64,000 nt of DNA from Mycolicibacterium duvalii (GTDB taxonomy: Bacteria > Actinomycetota > Actinomycetes > Mycobacteriales > Mycobacteriaceae). A model generated the notes under the pieces. That model was given only the letters and a program-made list of their open reading frames with translations. It ran no database searches and had not been told where the DNA came from. The position numbers were made by a program, and so were the translations under genes. This document shows, piece after piece, positions 18,271 to 26,652 of the stretch; the stretch's first letter is position 1; each line of letters starts with the position of its first letter. Location: positions 5,394,001 to 5,458,000 of the forward strand of contig NZ_AP022563.1 in NCBI RefSeq assembly GCF_010726645.1. Reading direction: 5' to 3'.

Positions 18271-18275
18271 GGACC

Positions 18276-18719
18276 ATGGCCAAACTCTCTGTCTCCATCG
18301 ACGTGCCGCTGCCGCCGGAGAAGGCCTGGGAAAGCGCGTCGGATCTGTCCCGCTACCGCGAGTGGCTGTCCATCCACCGGATGTGGCGGTCCAAGCTGCC
18401 CGAGACGATCGAGAAGGGCACCGAGCTGGTGTCCATCGTCGAGGTCAAAGGCATGCCCAATCGCGTCCGGTGGACGGTGGTGCACTACAAGCCGCCGCAG
18501 GCGATGACCCTCAACGGCGACGGCAAGGGCGGCGTCAAGGTCAAGTTGATCGGCAAGATCAAGCCCGCCGAGGCCGGGCCCCACGCGTCGACGGTGACGT
18601 TCGACATCCACCTCGGCGGCCCGGCCCTGTTCGGCCCGATCGGCATGGTCGTCGCCGGCGCGCTGAAGAGCGACATCGCCGAGTCGCTGCAGCGGTTCAA
18701 GACCGTGTTCGCGTCCTGA
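18276..18719 (+). CDS. SRPBCC-fold protein, Rv0910-type toxin
   Basis: A 147-residue polyketide cyclase/START-like protein. The sequence is close to M. tuberculosis Rv0910 throughout (MAKLSVSIDVPLPPEKAW, VEVKGMPNRVRWTVVHY, GGVKVKLIGKI, FGPIGMVVAGALKSDIAESL). Rv0910 was reported to act as a growth-inhibiting toxin with Rv0909 as antitoxin. The fold normally binds hydrophobic ligands in a central cavity, so a lipid-binding role is also possible. It directly follows the antitoxin-like gene in the same operon. Confidence 0.88.
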   Translation: MAKLSVSIDVPLPPEKAWESASDLSRYREWLSIHRMWRSKLPETIEKGTELVSIVEVKGMPNRVRWTVVHYKPPQAMTLNGDGKGGVKVKLIGKIKPAEAGPHASTVTFDIHLGGPALFGPIGMVVAGALKSDIAESLQRFKTVFAS

Positions 18720-18809
18720 GTCTCGAGCGGTCCTCGAGGTCCACGTTTTGTCGCGGTCCACTCGAACTTCTTCTGCAAAAAGCGGATCTCAAGCATGACA
18801 GCGGGGTGC

Positions 18810-19472
18810 TCACCTCGTCAGCGCCGCGACCGCCTCTGCGACCGGGGTGTCCCCGGCGATCACCTCGAAGGTGTGCCCGCCGGTCTGCGGTGCATCGATG
18901 GCAGCGACCAGCACCGCGGCCACGTCGGCGCGGGGAATGCTGCCGCGGCCGGTGTGCTCGGCGATCTGCACCCGCCCGGAGCCCGGGTCGTCGGTGAGGG
19001 CGCCGGGGCGGACGATCGTCGTCGACAGCGAACTGCGGGAACGCACGTCGGCGTCGGCGGCGCCCTTGGCGCGCAGGTAGGCGACGAACACCTCGTCGGC
19101 CGCATCGTCGGGTACCTGCGCGTCAGCACCCATCGCCGAGATCATCAGGTAGCGCGGCACACCGGCGGCTTCGGCGGCGTCGGCGAGCAGGATCGCGGCG
19201 TCGCGGTCGACGGTCTGCTTGCGCGCGGCCCCGCTGCCCGGTCCGGCCCCGGCGGCGAAGATCACCGCGTCGGCGCCGCGCAGATGCGCGGCAACCTCGT
19301 CGACGGCGGCGTTCTCCAGATCGAGGACGACCGGTTGGGCGCCCGCCGCCTCCAGGTCCGCCGCGTGGTCCGGGTTGCGGATGAACCCGGCCACGGTGTC
19401 GCCGCGGTCGGCGAGCAGGCGTTCGGTCAGCAGCGCGATCTTTCCGTGCCCGCCGGCGATGACGACATGCAT
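18810..19472 (-). CDS. NAD(P)-binding atypical SDR (NmrA/epimerase-like)
   Basis: A 220-residue Rossmann protein beginning MHVVIAGGHGKIALLTERLL, with the glycine motif at residues 7-13 and an acidic patch DLEN near 52. It lacks a clear YxxxK and has LMISAMGAD in its place. This is the SDR_a5/YhfK-like family of NAD(P)H-binding proteins, whose substrates are mostly unknown. It is convergent with the Rv0910-type gene and lies about 30 bases downstream of the ERG2-like gene on the same strand, so it may be the last gene of the P450 operon. Confidence 0.82.
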   Translation of the reverse strand: MHVVIAGGHGKIALLTERLLADRGDTVAGFIRNPDHAADLEAAGAQPVVLDLENAAVDEVAAHLRGADAVIFAAGAGPGSGAARKQTVDRDAAILLADAAEAAGVPRYLMISAMGADAQVPDDAADEVFVAYLRAKGAADADVRSRSSLSTTIVRPGALTDDPGSGRVQIAEHTGRGSIPRADVAAVLVAAIDAPQTGGHTFEVIAGDTPVAEAVAALTR

Positions 19473-19502
19473 GCGCGGTCTCCCTCGTGGGTCAGTTGTG
19501 GG

Positions 19503-20072
19503 TCAGCGGCGGAGACGACGGCGCAGCAGCGCGGTGAACTCCGCCGTCGAGCGGCGCACCGACTCGAGTTCCAGTGACATCACCAACGTGTCTACCATCG
19601 CGAACGGCAGCGTGGTCACCACGGCGCCGCGACCGTACTCGATGTGCCATGAGCCGGGTGCGATGGTCAGGCCGCGCGCGTGGCCGCGCTGCAGGCAGGT
19701 GCTTTCACCCGGTAGGAGCGACGGCAAGGGTCTGGTCTCGTCGGATTCCAGGTCGTAGGAATCGATCCGGCCGGCCAGCAGGAACTTGTGAATGTCGACG
19801 TGTTTGTAACGCCCGGAGAATCCCTGGGTGCCGGTCGGCGAGCCGAATATGACGACGTACTCGCGGGCACTGAAGTACAGGAACCGCACCTTGCCCAGGA
19901 CGCCACCGGCCTTGCTGCCCACCCAGCGGCCCGGGCCGGGGTCGATCAGGTGGGGGTAGGCGTCGGCGAGCAATTCCACCGCATGCATGACGATTTCGTC
20001 GGTGTCAGTGGTCAGCCCGGCGACCTTCGCCGCCACACGCTGCAGAACGTCGGGATCGATCTGGTAGCTCAT
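19503..20072 (-). CDS. ERG2 / sigma-1 receptor family protein
   Basis: A 189-residue protein clearly alignable by eye to human sigma-1 receptor and fungal ERG2 (sterol C8 isomerase). Residues about 62-100 contain WVGSKAGGVLGKVRFLYFSA then VIFGSPTGTQGFSGRY, matching the receptor's LFGTALGSRGHSGRY. Near residue 150, WHIEYGRG matches its MVEYGRG, which carries the ligand-binding Glu, followed by TLPFAMVDTL (receptor TLAFALADTV). An Asp in KHVDIHKF can occupy the second acidic position. Unlike the eukaryotic proteins it has no N-terminal membrane helix. The ATG at 20072 overlaps the stop of the upstream P450 gene (ATGA). A role in isomerising or binding a sterol- or terpenoid-like compound is inferred. 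Confidence 0.85.
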   Translation of the reverse strand: MSYQIDPDVLQRVAAKVAGLTTDTDEIVMHAVELLADAYPHLIDPGPGRWVGSKAGGVLGKVRFLYFSAREYVVIFGSPTGTQGFSGRYKHVDIHKFLLAGRIDSYDLESDETRPLPSLLPGESTCLQRGHARGLTIAPGSWHIEYGRGAVVTTLPFAMVDTLVMSLELESVRRSTAEFTALLRRRLRR

Positions 20073-21292
20073 CGGCACAACTCCATCGGCAGGCGGACGG
20101 GCCCGCTGAGGCCCAGCAGCGGCTTCCACGGCACCTCGCCGACGCAGCGGGCGTCGGGCACGCGCGCAGCGAGGATCTTCAGCGCCTCGCTGAGCTCGAG
20201 CCTGGCCAGGTTCGCACCCAAGCAGTAATGCACTCCGCCACCGAAAGTCAAGATCGGAGGTGGTGCAGCGCGGGTGATGTCGAACCGCTCGGGATCGTCG
20301 TAGACCGTTGCGTCGCGGTTGGCGGCATAGGTGTTGACGACGATGAACGTCCCTGCGGGAAACGTCAACTCACCGAGAGTGATGTCCTGGCCGGCGCTGC
20401 GTACGGTGCTGCACATCGATGGGGAGTGGCGCATGGTTTCCTCGACGGCACGCATTGCCAGCTCGGGCTGGTCTCGCAACAGCGCCCACTGTTCGGGGTG
20501 TTCGCAGAGCACCTGCATCGACGCGGCGAGCTGGCTGCGGGTGGTGTCGGTGCCGGCGAGCAGGATGCTGAACGCCAGCATGCGCACCTCGGCGGCATTG
20601 AGTCGGTCGCCGGAATCCTCGATACGGATGAGCTCGGAGAGCAGGTCATCGGTCAGTTGTCGGCGTCGTTGGGCGATCATCGTGTCGATGTAGGCGTCGA
20701 ATTCGTCCCAGGCCGCCAGCACGACAGGTTCTTCGGCAGCGAGGTCGCAGTCGAAGCTGACGATCTTGAAGATGTCCTCGGCCCATCGCGAGAACTGCTG
20801 CCATTCCTCGCGCGGCGCCCCGAGCAGCGCGCAGATGATCGGGATCGGGTAGGGCCGGGCGATGTCGCCGACGAATTCGCAGGAGCGCCGGGCTGTCGCG
20901 TCGTCGATGAGCTCGTTGATGACGGTGCCGATGGTGTCGTGCATGCGCGCGGTGGCCCGCGGTGTGAAGGCCCGTGACACCAGCCCGCGCAGCCGGCGAT
21001 GCTCGTCGCCCTCCATGTTGAGGATGCTGCGAGTCACTCTGTCCCACAACGGACCTGAGGTGATTCCGTGCGCGGACAGGTGAATACCGGGAGGGATCAC
21101 GAAACGCGGATCACGCAGCACGGTACGGGCCATCTCGTAGGACAGGATCTCCGGGCCGATCGGGCCCAGGGCGACGGGCGCGGCCTGCTGTGCGGCGCGG
21201 AATTGCGGGTAGATCTGCTGGGGTGGGTCGGTGAGTCCGTAGTCCAGAGTGGGCAGGTCCGCCTCGAAGACACTGGTGGCGCTGTCGGTCAT
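20069..21292 (-). CDS. Cytochrome P450 (first of three)
   Basis: A ~407-residue soluble bacterial P450 monooxygenase. The I-helix oxygen-binding motif is LLAGTDTTRSQ near residue 240, the K-helix ExxR is in AVEETMRHSP, and the haem-binding loop is FGGGVHYCLGANLAR with the Cys ligand near residue 352. The ATG at 21292 is preferred because it overlaps the upstream stop (ATGA); upstream in-frame extensions run into the preceding P450 gene. It is co-translated with a second P450 before it and the ERG2-like gene after it. No ferredoxin or ferredoxin reductase is encoded nearby, so electrons must come from elsewhere. Confidence 0.93.
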   Translation of the reverse strand: MTDSATSVFEADLPTLDYGLTDPPQQIYPQFRAAQQAAPVALGPIGPEILSYEMARTVLRDPRFVIPPGIHLSAHGITSGPLWDRVTRSILNMEGDEHRRLRGLVSRAFTPRATARMHDTIGTVINELIDDATARRSCEFVGDIARPYPIPIICALLGAPREEWQQFSRWAEDIFKIVSFDCDLAAEEPVVLAAWDEFDAYIDTMIAQRRRQLTDDLLSELIRIEDSGDRLNAAEVRMLAFSILLAGTDTTRSQLAASMQVLCEHPEQWALLRDQPELAMRAVEETMRHSPSMCSTVRSAGQDITLGELTFPAGTFIVVNTYAANRDATVYDDPERFDITRAAPPPILTFGGGVHYCLGANLARLELSEALKILAARVPDARCVGEVPWKPLLGLSGPVRLPMELCR

Positions 21293-22461
21293 GGCATCTC
21301 GTTTTCCCATCGCAAAGGCAGTGACGGCAGAGCGCACGTCGCGGACGGCCAGGTGATCTCCGGGACGTGAGCGTCGGCCAGAGCGAAGTTGGGGACACGG
21401 GAAAGCCATTCGGAAACAACGATTTTAAGCTCCATCCGGGCCAAGTGTGCACCGAGGCAACGGTGCGGGCCGCCGCCGAAACCCCAGTGCTGGTGCAGCT
21501 TGCCGTCGAGGACAAGGTGATCGGTCGATTGGGCATCGCTCCCGTCGCGATTGATGGCGCCGAGCGGGAGCCGGACCTGCGAACCTGCCGGCAGGTCGAC
21601 GCCCGCGACGGTGACCGGGCGGGTGGTGACGCGGCCCAGGATCGGGGCCGCGGGCTCCAGTCGGACGATCTCCTCGACGAAACTCGCTATCAAAGCCGGG
21701 TTTTCGCGCAGCCGCGCTTGAAGTTCAGCGTTTCGGGCCAGCTCCAGCAGCGCCATGCCGATGGTCGCGGTGACGGTGTCCAGGCCGGCGAGCACGAACA
21801 CCAACGACAAACCGGTTGCTTCGGCATCGGTCAACGGTTCGTCGCGGTGCAGCAGGTCCGACAGAACGCCACCGCGCGGCGACCGGCGCTGCTCGGCAAC
21901 GGCTTCGGTGAGGTAGCCGAAAAGTTCGGCGGCCGGCGTCAGGTCCACGCTGTCGAGGTCGGTGGCCAGGCTGACCGCGATGATGGCGTCCTTCCAGGCC
22001 ACCAGCCGGTCCCGATCCTCCAGCGGCAGCCCGAACAGCGTCAGAAACACCTGGGATGGATAGGGGACGGCGAGGTCTGCGATGGCCTCGGACTCGCTCC
22101 GATCGCTGATGTCATCGATGATTTCGATCGCCTGCCGCTGCAGCGTGGGAAGCAATGCTCCCATCGTCTGCGGACTGAAGTACTGGTGCAGGATCCGGCG
22201 GTAGCGGGTGTGCTCGGGCGGATCGAAACCCAAGGGGACCAGCGGAACCGGGCTGATCATCTCGTCGTAGGAGGTGCGCGATGAGAACACTTGTGGATCA
22301 CGCAGCGCGGCAAGGACATCCTCGCGGCGGGTGAAGTAATACCAGCCGTCACCGTAGAGCACCGGGCCGAGTTCGCGAAGTTTCGCCCATCCGGCACCGC
22401 GGTCACGCGCCATGGGGAGGTCCTCGTAACGGACCAGGGGTAGTGTGTCGATCTCACTCAT
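21289..22461 (-). CDS. Cytochrome P450 (second of three)
   Basis: A 390-residue P450. The I-helix has VLAGLDTVTA (note Val where Thr is common after DT), the ExxR is in FVEEIVRLEP, and the haem loop is FGGGPHRCLGAHLAR. It begins with ATG at 22461 overlapping the stop of the VOC gene (ATGA), and its stop overlaps the next P450 start. The substrate is unknown; the operon's ERG2-like protein suggests a sterol or terpenoid-like molecule (inference). Confidence 0.93.
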   Translation of the reverse strand: MSEIDTLPLVRYEDLPMARDRGAGWAKLRELGPVLYGDGWYYFTRREDVLAALRDPQVFSSRTSYDEMISPVPLVPLGFDPPEHTRYRRILHQYFSPQTMGALLPTLQRQAIEIIDDISDRSESEAIADLAVPYPSQVFLTLFGLPLEDRDRLVAWKDAIIAVSLATDLDSVDLTPAAELFGYLTEAVAEQRRSPRGGVLSDLLHRDEPLTDAEATGLSLVFVLAGLDTVTATIGMALLELARNAELQARLRENPALIASFVEEIVRLEPAAPILGRVTTRPVTVAGVDLPAGSQVRLPLGAINRDGSDAQSTDHLVLDGKLHQHWGFGGGPHRCLGAHLARMELKIVVSEWLSRVPNFALADAHVPEITWPSATCALPSLPLRWENEMP

Positions 22462-22874
22462 GAGACGTTGGTGGCCAGCAGGGTCAGGGGCAACCCCAAT
22501 ACCGAGAGATCGACTTCGTGCAGATAGGAGCCGTCCCCGGAGAAGCTCTGACGGAAGCGGACAGTCGCACCGTAGCCGGTGGCGACGGCTTCGGCGTCCG
22601 AAGCGTCCGGTACCCGCACCACCACCGTGTAGACACCGTCGCCGTGGCGGTCGAGGAAGTCATTGACCGATGCTGCCACCTCTCCCGACGATCCGGCGAT
22701 GGGGCTGATGAGCTCGACGCCGTGGTCCCAGTCGAGGTGCACCCGAACGCCGAGTTCGGTGAGATCGGTGGTGTTGAAGGTGAATCCGAGCTCGGTGAAC
22801 ATCGACACTGTCTGGTGCTGTCGCTGCGGTGACACCGCGAAGACGATGTGGTGCAGGCTGGGCGGGGCGGTCAC
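22458..22874 (-). CDS. VOC-fold (glyoxalase/dioxygenase-like) protein
   Basis: A 138-residue protein with one vicinal-oxygen-chelate pattern: a first module beginning PSLHHIVFAVSP, WDHGVELISPI as the metal-ligand strand, and a second half ending GSYLHEVDLSVLG. The His in LHHI and Glu in VELIS are typical metal ligands; HEVD could supply the others. It starts with GTG at 22874 that overlaps the upstream stop (GTGA). Family members include glyoxalases, epimerases and extradiol dioxygenases, so the reaction cannot be named. Confidence 0.75.
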   Translation of the reverse strand: MTAPPSLHHIVFAVSPQRQHQTVSMFTELGFTFNTTDLTELGVRVHLDWDHGVELISPIAGSSGEVAASVNDFLDRHGDGVYTVVVRVPDASDAEAVATGYGATVRFRQSFSGDGSYLHEVDLSVLGLPLTLLATNVS

Positions 22875-23929
22875 GGCCGCACCAATCCGCGTGGTTTGAC
22901 CAGACCGAGGTCGAAATGGGTAAGCCATCCCGGGTCGGCATCGCACACGTCGGGGATCGCGTTGACGGCGCCCATGGCTGTCCAGGTGTAGCCCGGGTGG
23001 ACCATGGAGCCGTCGGGTTGCTCGACTCCCTTGAGGGTCACCTCGGTGGGCGGGTCGCCGTGGATGACCAGTCGGTAGCGCGTCAACCCCCAGTCCCACG
23101 ATGGGTCCAGTTGCTCCGGAGTGCCGATGACGTAGATCGCGTGGTAGACGATCAGGGGCCGCCCGCCAACCCAGGCGGTCCACTCGTGGTGTTGGGCGGC
23201 AACGGTTCCGCGGAGGAGCACCCCCTCAGGGTGGGGGATGTCGACGGCCGCGGTCGCGACGCGCACGTCGGCGGCGGTCACCTCGTCGACGCAGACGCCC
23301 AGGCCCTCGGCGATCATGTGCATCGATTGGGCGAAGAACGGCACGCCCAGACCCAGCAGCGTGGGTTCCGACAGGAAAGCGTCCTTGTCCTTGCCGAACC
23401 CCATCCAGTCGATGTGGTCCAGCGGGGCGTCGGTCAGCACGTTGACCACCTCGAACAGTTCGATCTTGTCGACTCTGCTCGCGATGCGTGCCACAGTCAG
23501 CGGCAGCAGGTCACCGGCGTATCCGGGATGGATCCCGCCGGCGTGAAACGAGGTTCCCCCGTCGCGGCACGCGGCGCGGATGCGCTCACCGCCGTCGCGG
23601 AAATCTTCACTGGGATGGAAGAACCCGCTGGTGGTGACGATGTTCTTGCCCGATTCCAGCAGTCGGCACACGGTGTCGAGGTCCATGATGACCGGCGTGT
23701 AGAACACGCAGTCGGCGTCGGTGGCGATGATTGATTCCATGTCGTCGGTGGCCTGCAGGCCTACCGGGGCTACGCCAGCGAGTTCACCCGCGTCCTTGCC
23801 GACCTTCTCCTTGCTGTGGACCAGCACCCCAACCACGTCGTAAACAGGATTGTCGAGGAAATGCCGCAACCCGGCCTGTCCGACGTCACCGGTCATCCAC
23901 TGGATGATTCGATATGTCTTGTCGTGCAC
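22871..23929 (-). CDS. DapB-like NAD(P)-dependent dehydrogenase (first of three)
   Basis: A 352-residue protein with an N-terminal dihydrodipicolinate-reductase-like Rossmann domain (YRIIQWMTGDVGQAGLRHFL) and a long C-terminal domain (HAGGIHPGYAGDLLPL). The family includes 2,4-diaminopentanoate dehydrogenase and other NAD(P)H-dependent amine dehydrogenases. It is greatly expanded in mycobacteria, where most members are uncharacterised. The GTG at 23929 has AAGGAG five bases upstream. A second homologue lies immediately upstream in the same operon and a third at 32354, next to an SDR controlled by the same putative operator. Confidence 0.8.
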   Translation of the reverse strand: MHDKTYRIIQWMTGDVGQAGLRHFLDNPVYDVVGVLVHSKEKVGKDAGELAGVAPVGLQATDDMESIIATDADCVFYTPVIMDLDTVCRLLESGKNIVTTSGFFHPSEDFRDGGERIRAACRDGGTSFHAGGIHPGYAGDLLPLTVARIASRVDKIELFEVVNVLTDAPLDHIDWMGFGKDKDAFLSEPTLLGLGVPFFAQSMHMIAEGLGVCVDEVTAADVRVATAAVDIPHPEGVLLRGTVAAQHHEWTAWVGGRPLIVYHAIYVIGTPEQLDPSWDWGLTRYRLVIHGDPPTEVTLKGVEQPDGSMVHPGYTWTAMGAVNAIPDVCDADPGWLTHFDLGLVKPRGLVRP

Positions 23930-23930
23930 A

Positions 23931-24995
23931 TCAACTCCTTGGCGGCGTCGTGGTCAGCACCCCGCGCGGAAGGAGCAACGGGAGGTCGGTGTAGGTCGCG
24001 ATGCCCGGCGGTGCGGCCACCACAGCGGGGATGGCGGTGATGGCGGGCATGGCGGTGATCGTCAATCCGAGCATGACGAAGTCGTCGAGTGTTTCGCCGA
24101 CGAAATCCGGCGGCGGCTCGAAACTCAGCGTGCTCTTGATGGTCGGCCGACCCTCGACGGTGATCGTGTATCCGAAGGACGGTGACCAGACGGGCTCGAG
24201 CGTCTGGCCTTTGGTCCACACGCCGCGGACCTCGATGATCTGGCGGTCGCCGACCAGGCCCGTCCAGCGCACGTCGATACCCGCGACGCATCCTGCCGCG
24301 ATGGTCCAGTCACCGGGCAGTAGCAGATCCTCGGTGGTCTGTGCATAGTCGGCTTGGCAGCGCACCCCGTCGAGATCCACCCCGAGTGCGTCGGCGACCA
24401 GCAGGACCGCTTCCCGGAAGATGCCTGACCCCTTCTCCGTGACAGCTTGGAGTTCAGGATGGCCGATGGGGTAGCCGAATCCCATCGGGATTTCGGTCGC
24501 CGGAGAGTTGTAGATGGTGGTGTCGAACGATTCGACGATCGAAATGCGGTCCACTCGGTCGGAGATGCCCGCGGTGACGATCGCGAAGAGCTGGATGAAA
24601 CCCGGATTGATCCCGCTGCCGAAGATGGTGGCCCCACCCCGCTCACACGCGTCGACGACGCGGTCCCGGCCGGCACAGAGACAGGTTCCGTCGATGAATT
24701 CCGAGGTGGTCACCACGTTGATGCCCGCCTCGAGGATGCGCACCAGGTCGTCGACGTCGGCGAACATCGGGTTGTACACCACGCAATCCGGTCCCAGCGC
24801 CAGCAACGCGTCGACGTCGTCGGTCGCTGCGATGCCGAGTGGGTCGATGCCGCAGAGCTCACCGACGTCTCTGCCGACCTTGTCGGCCGACCAGGCGTAG
24901 CACCCGACGAGGTCCAGTTCGGTGTTGGCCGTGATCGCGTGCACCGACTTCTTACCGACGTTGCCGGTGGTCCACTGCACGACCCGGTAGGTCAC
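23931..24995 (-). CDS. DapB-like NAD(P)-dependent dehydrogenase (second of three)
   Basis: A 354-residue homologue of the adjacent gene, with YRVVQWTTGNVGKKSVHAI at the N-terminus and FGSGINPGFIQLFAIV as the central motif. The C-terminus ends in an alanine/proline-rich stretch (ITAMPAITAIPAVVAAPPG) that aligns to the usual family end. It starts with GTG at 24995, which overlaps the stop of the third P450 (GTGA). The two tandem copies probably act on related intermediates (inference). Confidence 0.8.
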   Translation of the reverse strand: MTYRVVQWTTGNVGKKSVHAITANTELDLVGCYAWSADKVGRDVGELCGIDPLGIAATDDVDALLALGPDCVVYNPMFADVDDLVRILEAGINVVTTSEFIDGTCLCAGRDRVVDACERGGATIFGSGINPGFIQLFAIVTAGISDRVDRISIVESFDTTIYNSPATEIPMGFGYPIGHPELQAVTEKGSGIFREAVLLVADALGVDLDGVRCQADYAQTTEDLLLPGDWTIAAGCVAGIDVRWTGLVGDRQIIEVRGVWTKGQTLEPVWSPSFGYTITVEGRPTIKSTLSFEPPPDFVGETLDDFVMLGLTITAMPAITAIPAVVAAPPGIATYTDLPLLLPRGVLTTTPPRS

Positions 24996-26212
24996 GGCTG
25001 CGCGCGTTCGCCGGGTCTGAATACCACTGGCACCGAACGAAACCCACGGGTCACCGAATTGCCGTGGAAGGTCGCCTGTAGCTCCGGTGCGAGTGCAAAG
25101 TCGGGCATGCGGGACAGCACTCGCTCGAGGCCGACCTGGAACTCCAGCCGGGCAAGGTTGGAGCCGAGGCACCGGTGCACGCCGGCACCGAATCCCAGGT
25201 GGCGGTTCTCGCGGCGGTCGAGAATGCACCGGTGTGCGTCCGGGAACTCGGATTCGTCGCGGTTGGCGGCGGCGTAGTTGACGATCACCGACTCGCCGGG
25301 CGCGAAGGAGCATCCGCTCAGCTCGGCCTCCTTGGCGACGGTGCGGGGGATGCCGTGGATCGACCCGGCGAATCGGATGAACTCCTCCACCGCCCTGGCC
25401 AGGAGGTCGGGGTCGTCGATCAGCCGGTCCCGCTCGGCGGGGTTGGTGGCCAGGTAGTGGTACGCGAAGGACATCGCGCTTGCAGTGGTCTCGAGCCCAG
25501 CCTGGACCAGCAGCATGGCGTTCGACACCACGTCGGGGAAGGAAAGTTTCTCGCCGTCGATCTCTGCGGACAGCAGGACGTCGATCATGTCGTCTCGAGG
25601 CGCCTGCCGGGTGCGCGCGGTCACCGCGTCGTGCAGATGTTGGTACAGCCCGCCCCACGCGGCCATCCGCGCGTCTTCCGAGGTGCCGTTGAGTGCGGTA
25701 TCGGTGAGCTCGATGCACAGCGGGACATCCTCGATCGGCATGCCGAGCAGGTACTTGAAGAAGACGATGCCGGGTTGCCGCCAGGCAACCTGGGCGAGGT
25801 CGCCGCTACCGGATTCGATGAAATCATCGATGAGCCGGTCGGTTTCGGCGGCGATCTGGGGTCTCAACGCCTTCATCCGGGCCGGGGAGAAGTACGGGTT
25901 GAGCACCTTGCGGAACTTCTGCTGCCGCGGCGGATCGAGGGTGATCACCAGATCCCCGGCGAGCTGTTCGGCCCCCTCCGGCGTCGGATTGCTGGAGAAA
26001 TGCTCCCAGTCCTGCAGGATCTGGACGCACTCCGCGTAGCGCACCGCCACCCACGCACCCGCCGGCGTTGCACTCAGGAATGGTTTGTCGGTGCGGGCGA
26101 ACGGCGACTGACGCCGCATCACCCGGTAGACCTCGTAGAGGAAGTCCGGGTCGTTGAAGTCCTCGTGACGCAGGTCCCAGTTCCGCGCGTGCGCTTCGAG
26201 CGACCGTGTCAT
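24992..26212 (-). CDS. Cytochrome P450 (third of three)
   Basis: A 406-residue P450 with I-helix LVQAGLETTASAM (Glu-Thr-Thr in the oxygen site), ExxR in AVEEFIRFAG and haem loop FGAGVHRCLGSNLAR. It overlaps the upstream membrane-protein gene by four bases (ATGA) and the downstream dehydrogenase gene by four bases. It is not close in sequence to the other two P450s of the operon, so the three probably act on different positions or substrates. Confidence 0.93.
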   Translation of the reverse strand: MTRSLEAHARNWDLRHEDFNDPDFLYEVYRVMRRQSPFARTDKPFLSATPAGAWVAVRYAECVQILQDWEHFSSNPTPEGAEQLAGDLVITLDPPRQQKFRKVLNPYFSPARMKALRPQIAAETDRLIDDFIESGSGDLAQVAWRQPGIVFFKYLLGMPIEDVPLCIELTDTALNGTSEDARMAAWGGLYQHLHDAVTARTRQAPRDDMIDVLLSAEIDGEKLSFPDVVSNAMLLVQAGLETTASAMSFAYHYLATNPAERDRLIDDPDLLARAVEEFIRFAGSIHGIPRTVAKEAELSGCSFAPGESVIVNYAAANRDESEFPDAHRCILDRRENRHLGFGAGVHRCLGSNLARLEFQVGLERVLSRMPDFALAPELQATFHGNSVTRGFRSVPVVFRPGERAQP

Positions 26213-26634
26213 GGGTTGGCGCTCTGTTGCTCGGCGGCCTTGCGCGCCTCACGCTCTTCGTGTCTGCGTACCAGCTCGCGGAAGCCGATCCGGTCGTACT
26301 TGGGGACCGGCTGGATCCCCCATTCATCCCGAGCGGTGTCCTTGCCTTCGGCGCCTTCTGGCGGGCCGAGCGCCGGGTAGGGAACCTGGCACTCCAGTTC
26401 GTCGTCGGAGTAGCGGACTTTGAGCAGCTCACTGCAGATCTCGGTGAGGCTCAGCGTCGGGTATCCGTAGTACACCGCCATGAACGGCAGGGTGAAGGCG
26501 CCCTCGATGACGAGGGCGACCAGACACACCAGAACGGCGCGTTTGATCCACTTGTGCATCCGCGCGTAGTACGGCGTGGTGCCCGGAGGAAGGGTTTGCT
26601 TCTCCTCGGTGGGTGTCTCCGGTGATGACGTCAC
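26209..26634 (-). CDS. Single-helix membrane protein of unknown function
   Basis: A 141-residue protein with one clear transmembrane helix at about residues 30-55 (IKRAVLVCLVALVIEGAFTL), a short cytosolic head and a polar tail of ~85 residues that ends in a charged coiled segment (ELVRRHEEREARKAAEQ). Two Cys occur in the tail (EICSELL and ELECQVPYP), but there is no CxxCH. The GTG at 26634 has AGGAG five bases upstream. It lies between the polytopic membrane protein and the third P450 and may be an accessory subunit of the former (inference). I recognise no family. Confidence 0.72.
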   Translation of the reverse strand: MTSSPETPTEEKQTLPPGTTPYYARMHKWIKRAVLVCLVALVIEGAFTLPFMAVYYGYPTLSLTEICSELLKVRYSDDELECQVPYPALGPPEGAEGKDTARDEWGIQPVPKYDRIGFRELVRRHEEREARKAAEQQSANP

Positions 26635-26652
26635 AGTTGCTCCTAAATGCTC

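Noticed and set aside
18722..18738. A short inverted repeat (CTCGAG, five bases, CTCGAG) after the Rv0910-type gene, as a terminator
   Set aside because: The stem is only six bases with no extension or T-tract, so it is too weak to call, although it lies between convergent genes.
24025..24066. A short repetitive stretch around GGCGGTGATGGCGGGCATGG
   Set aside because: It encodes the normal Ala/Pro-rich family C-terminus of the DapB-like protein; the repeat is a result of codon composition.
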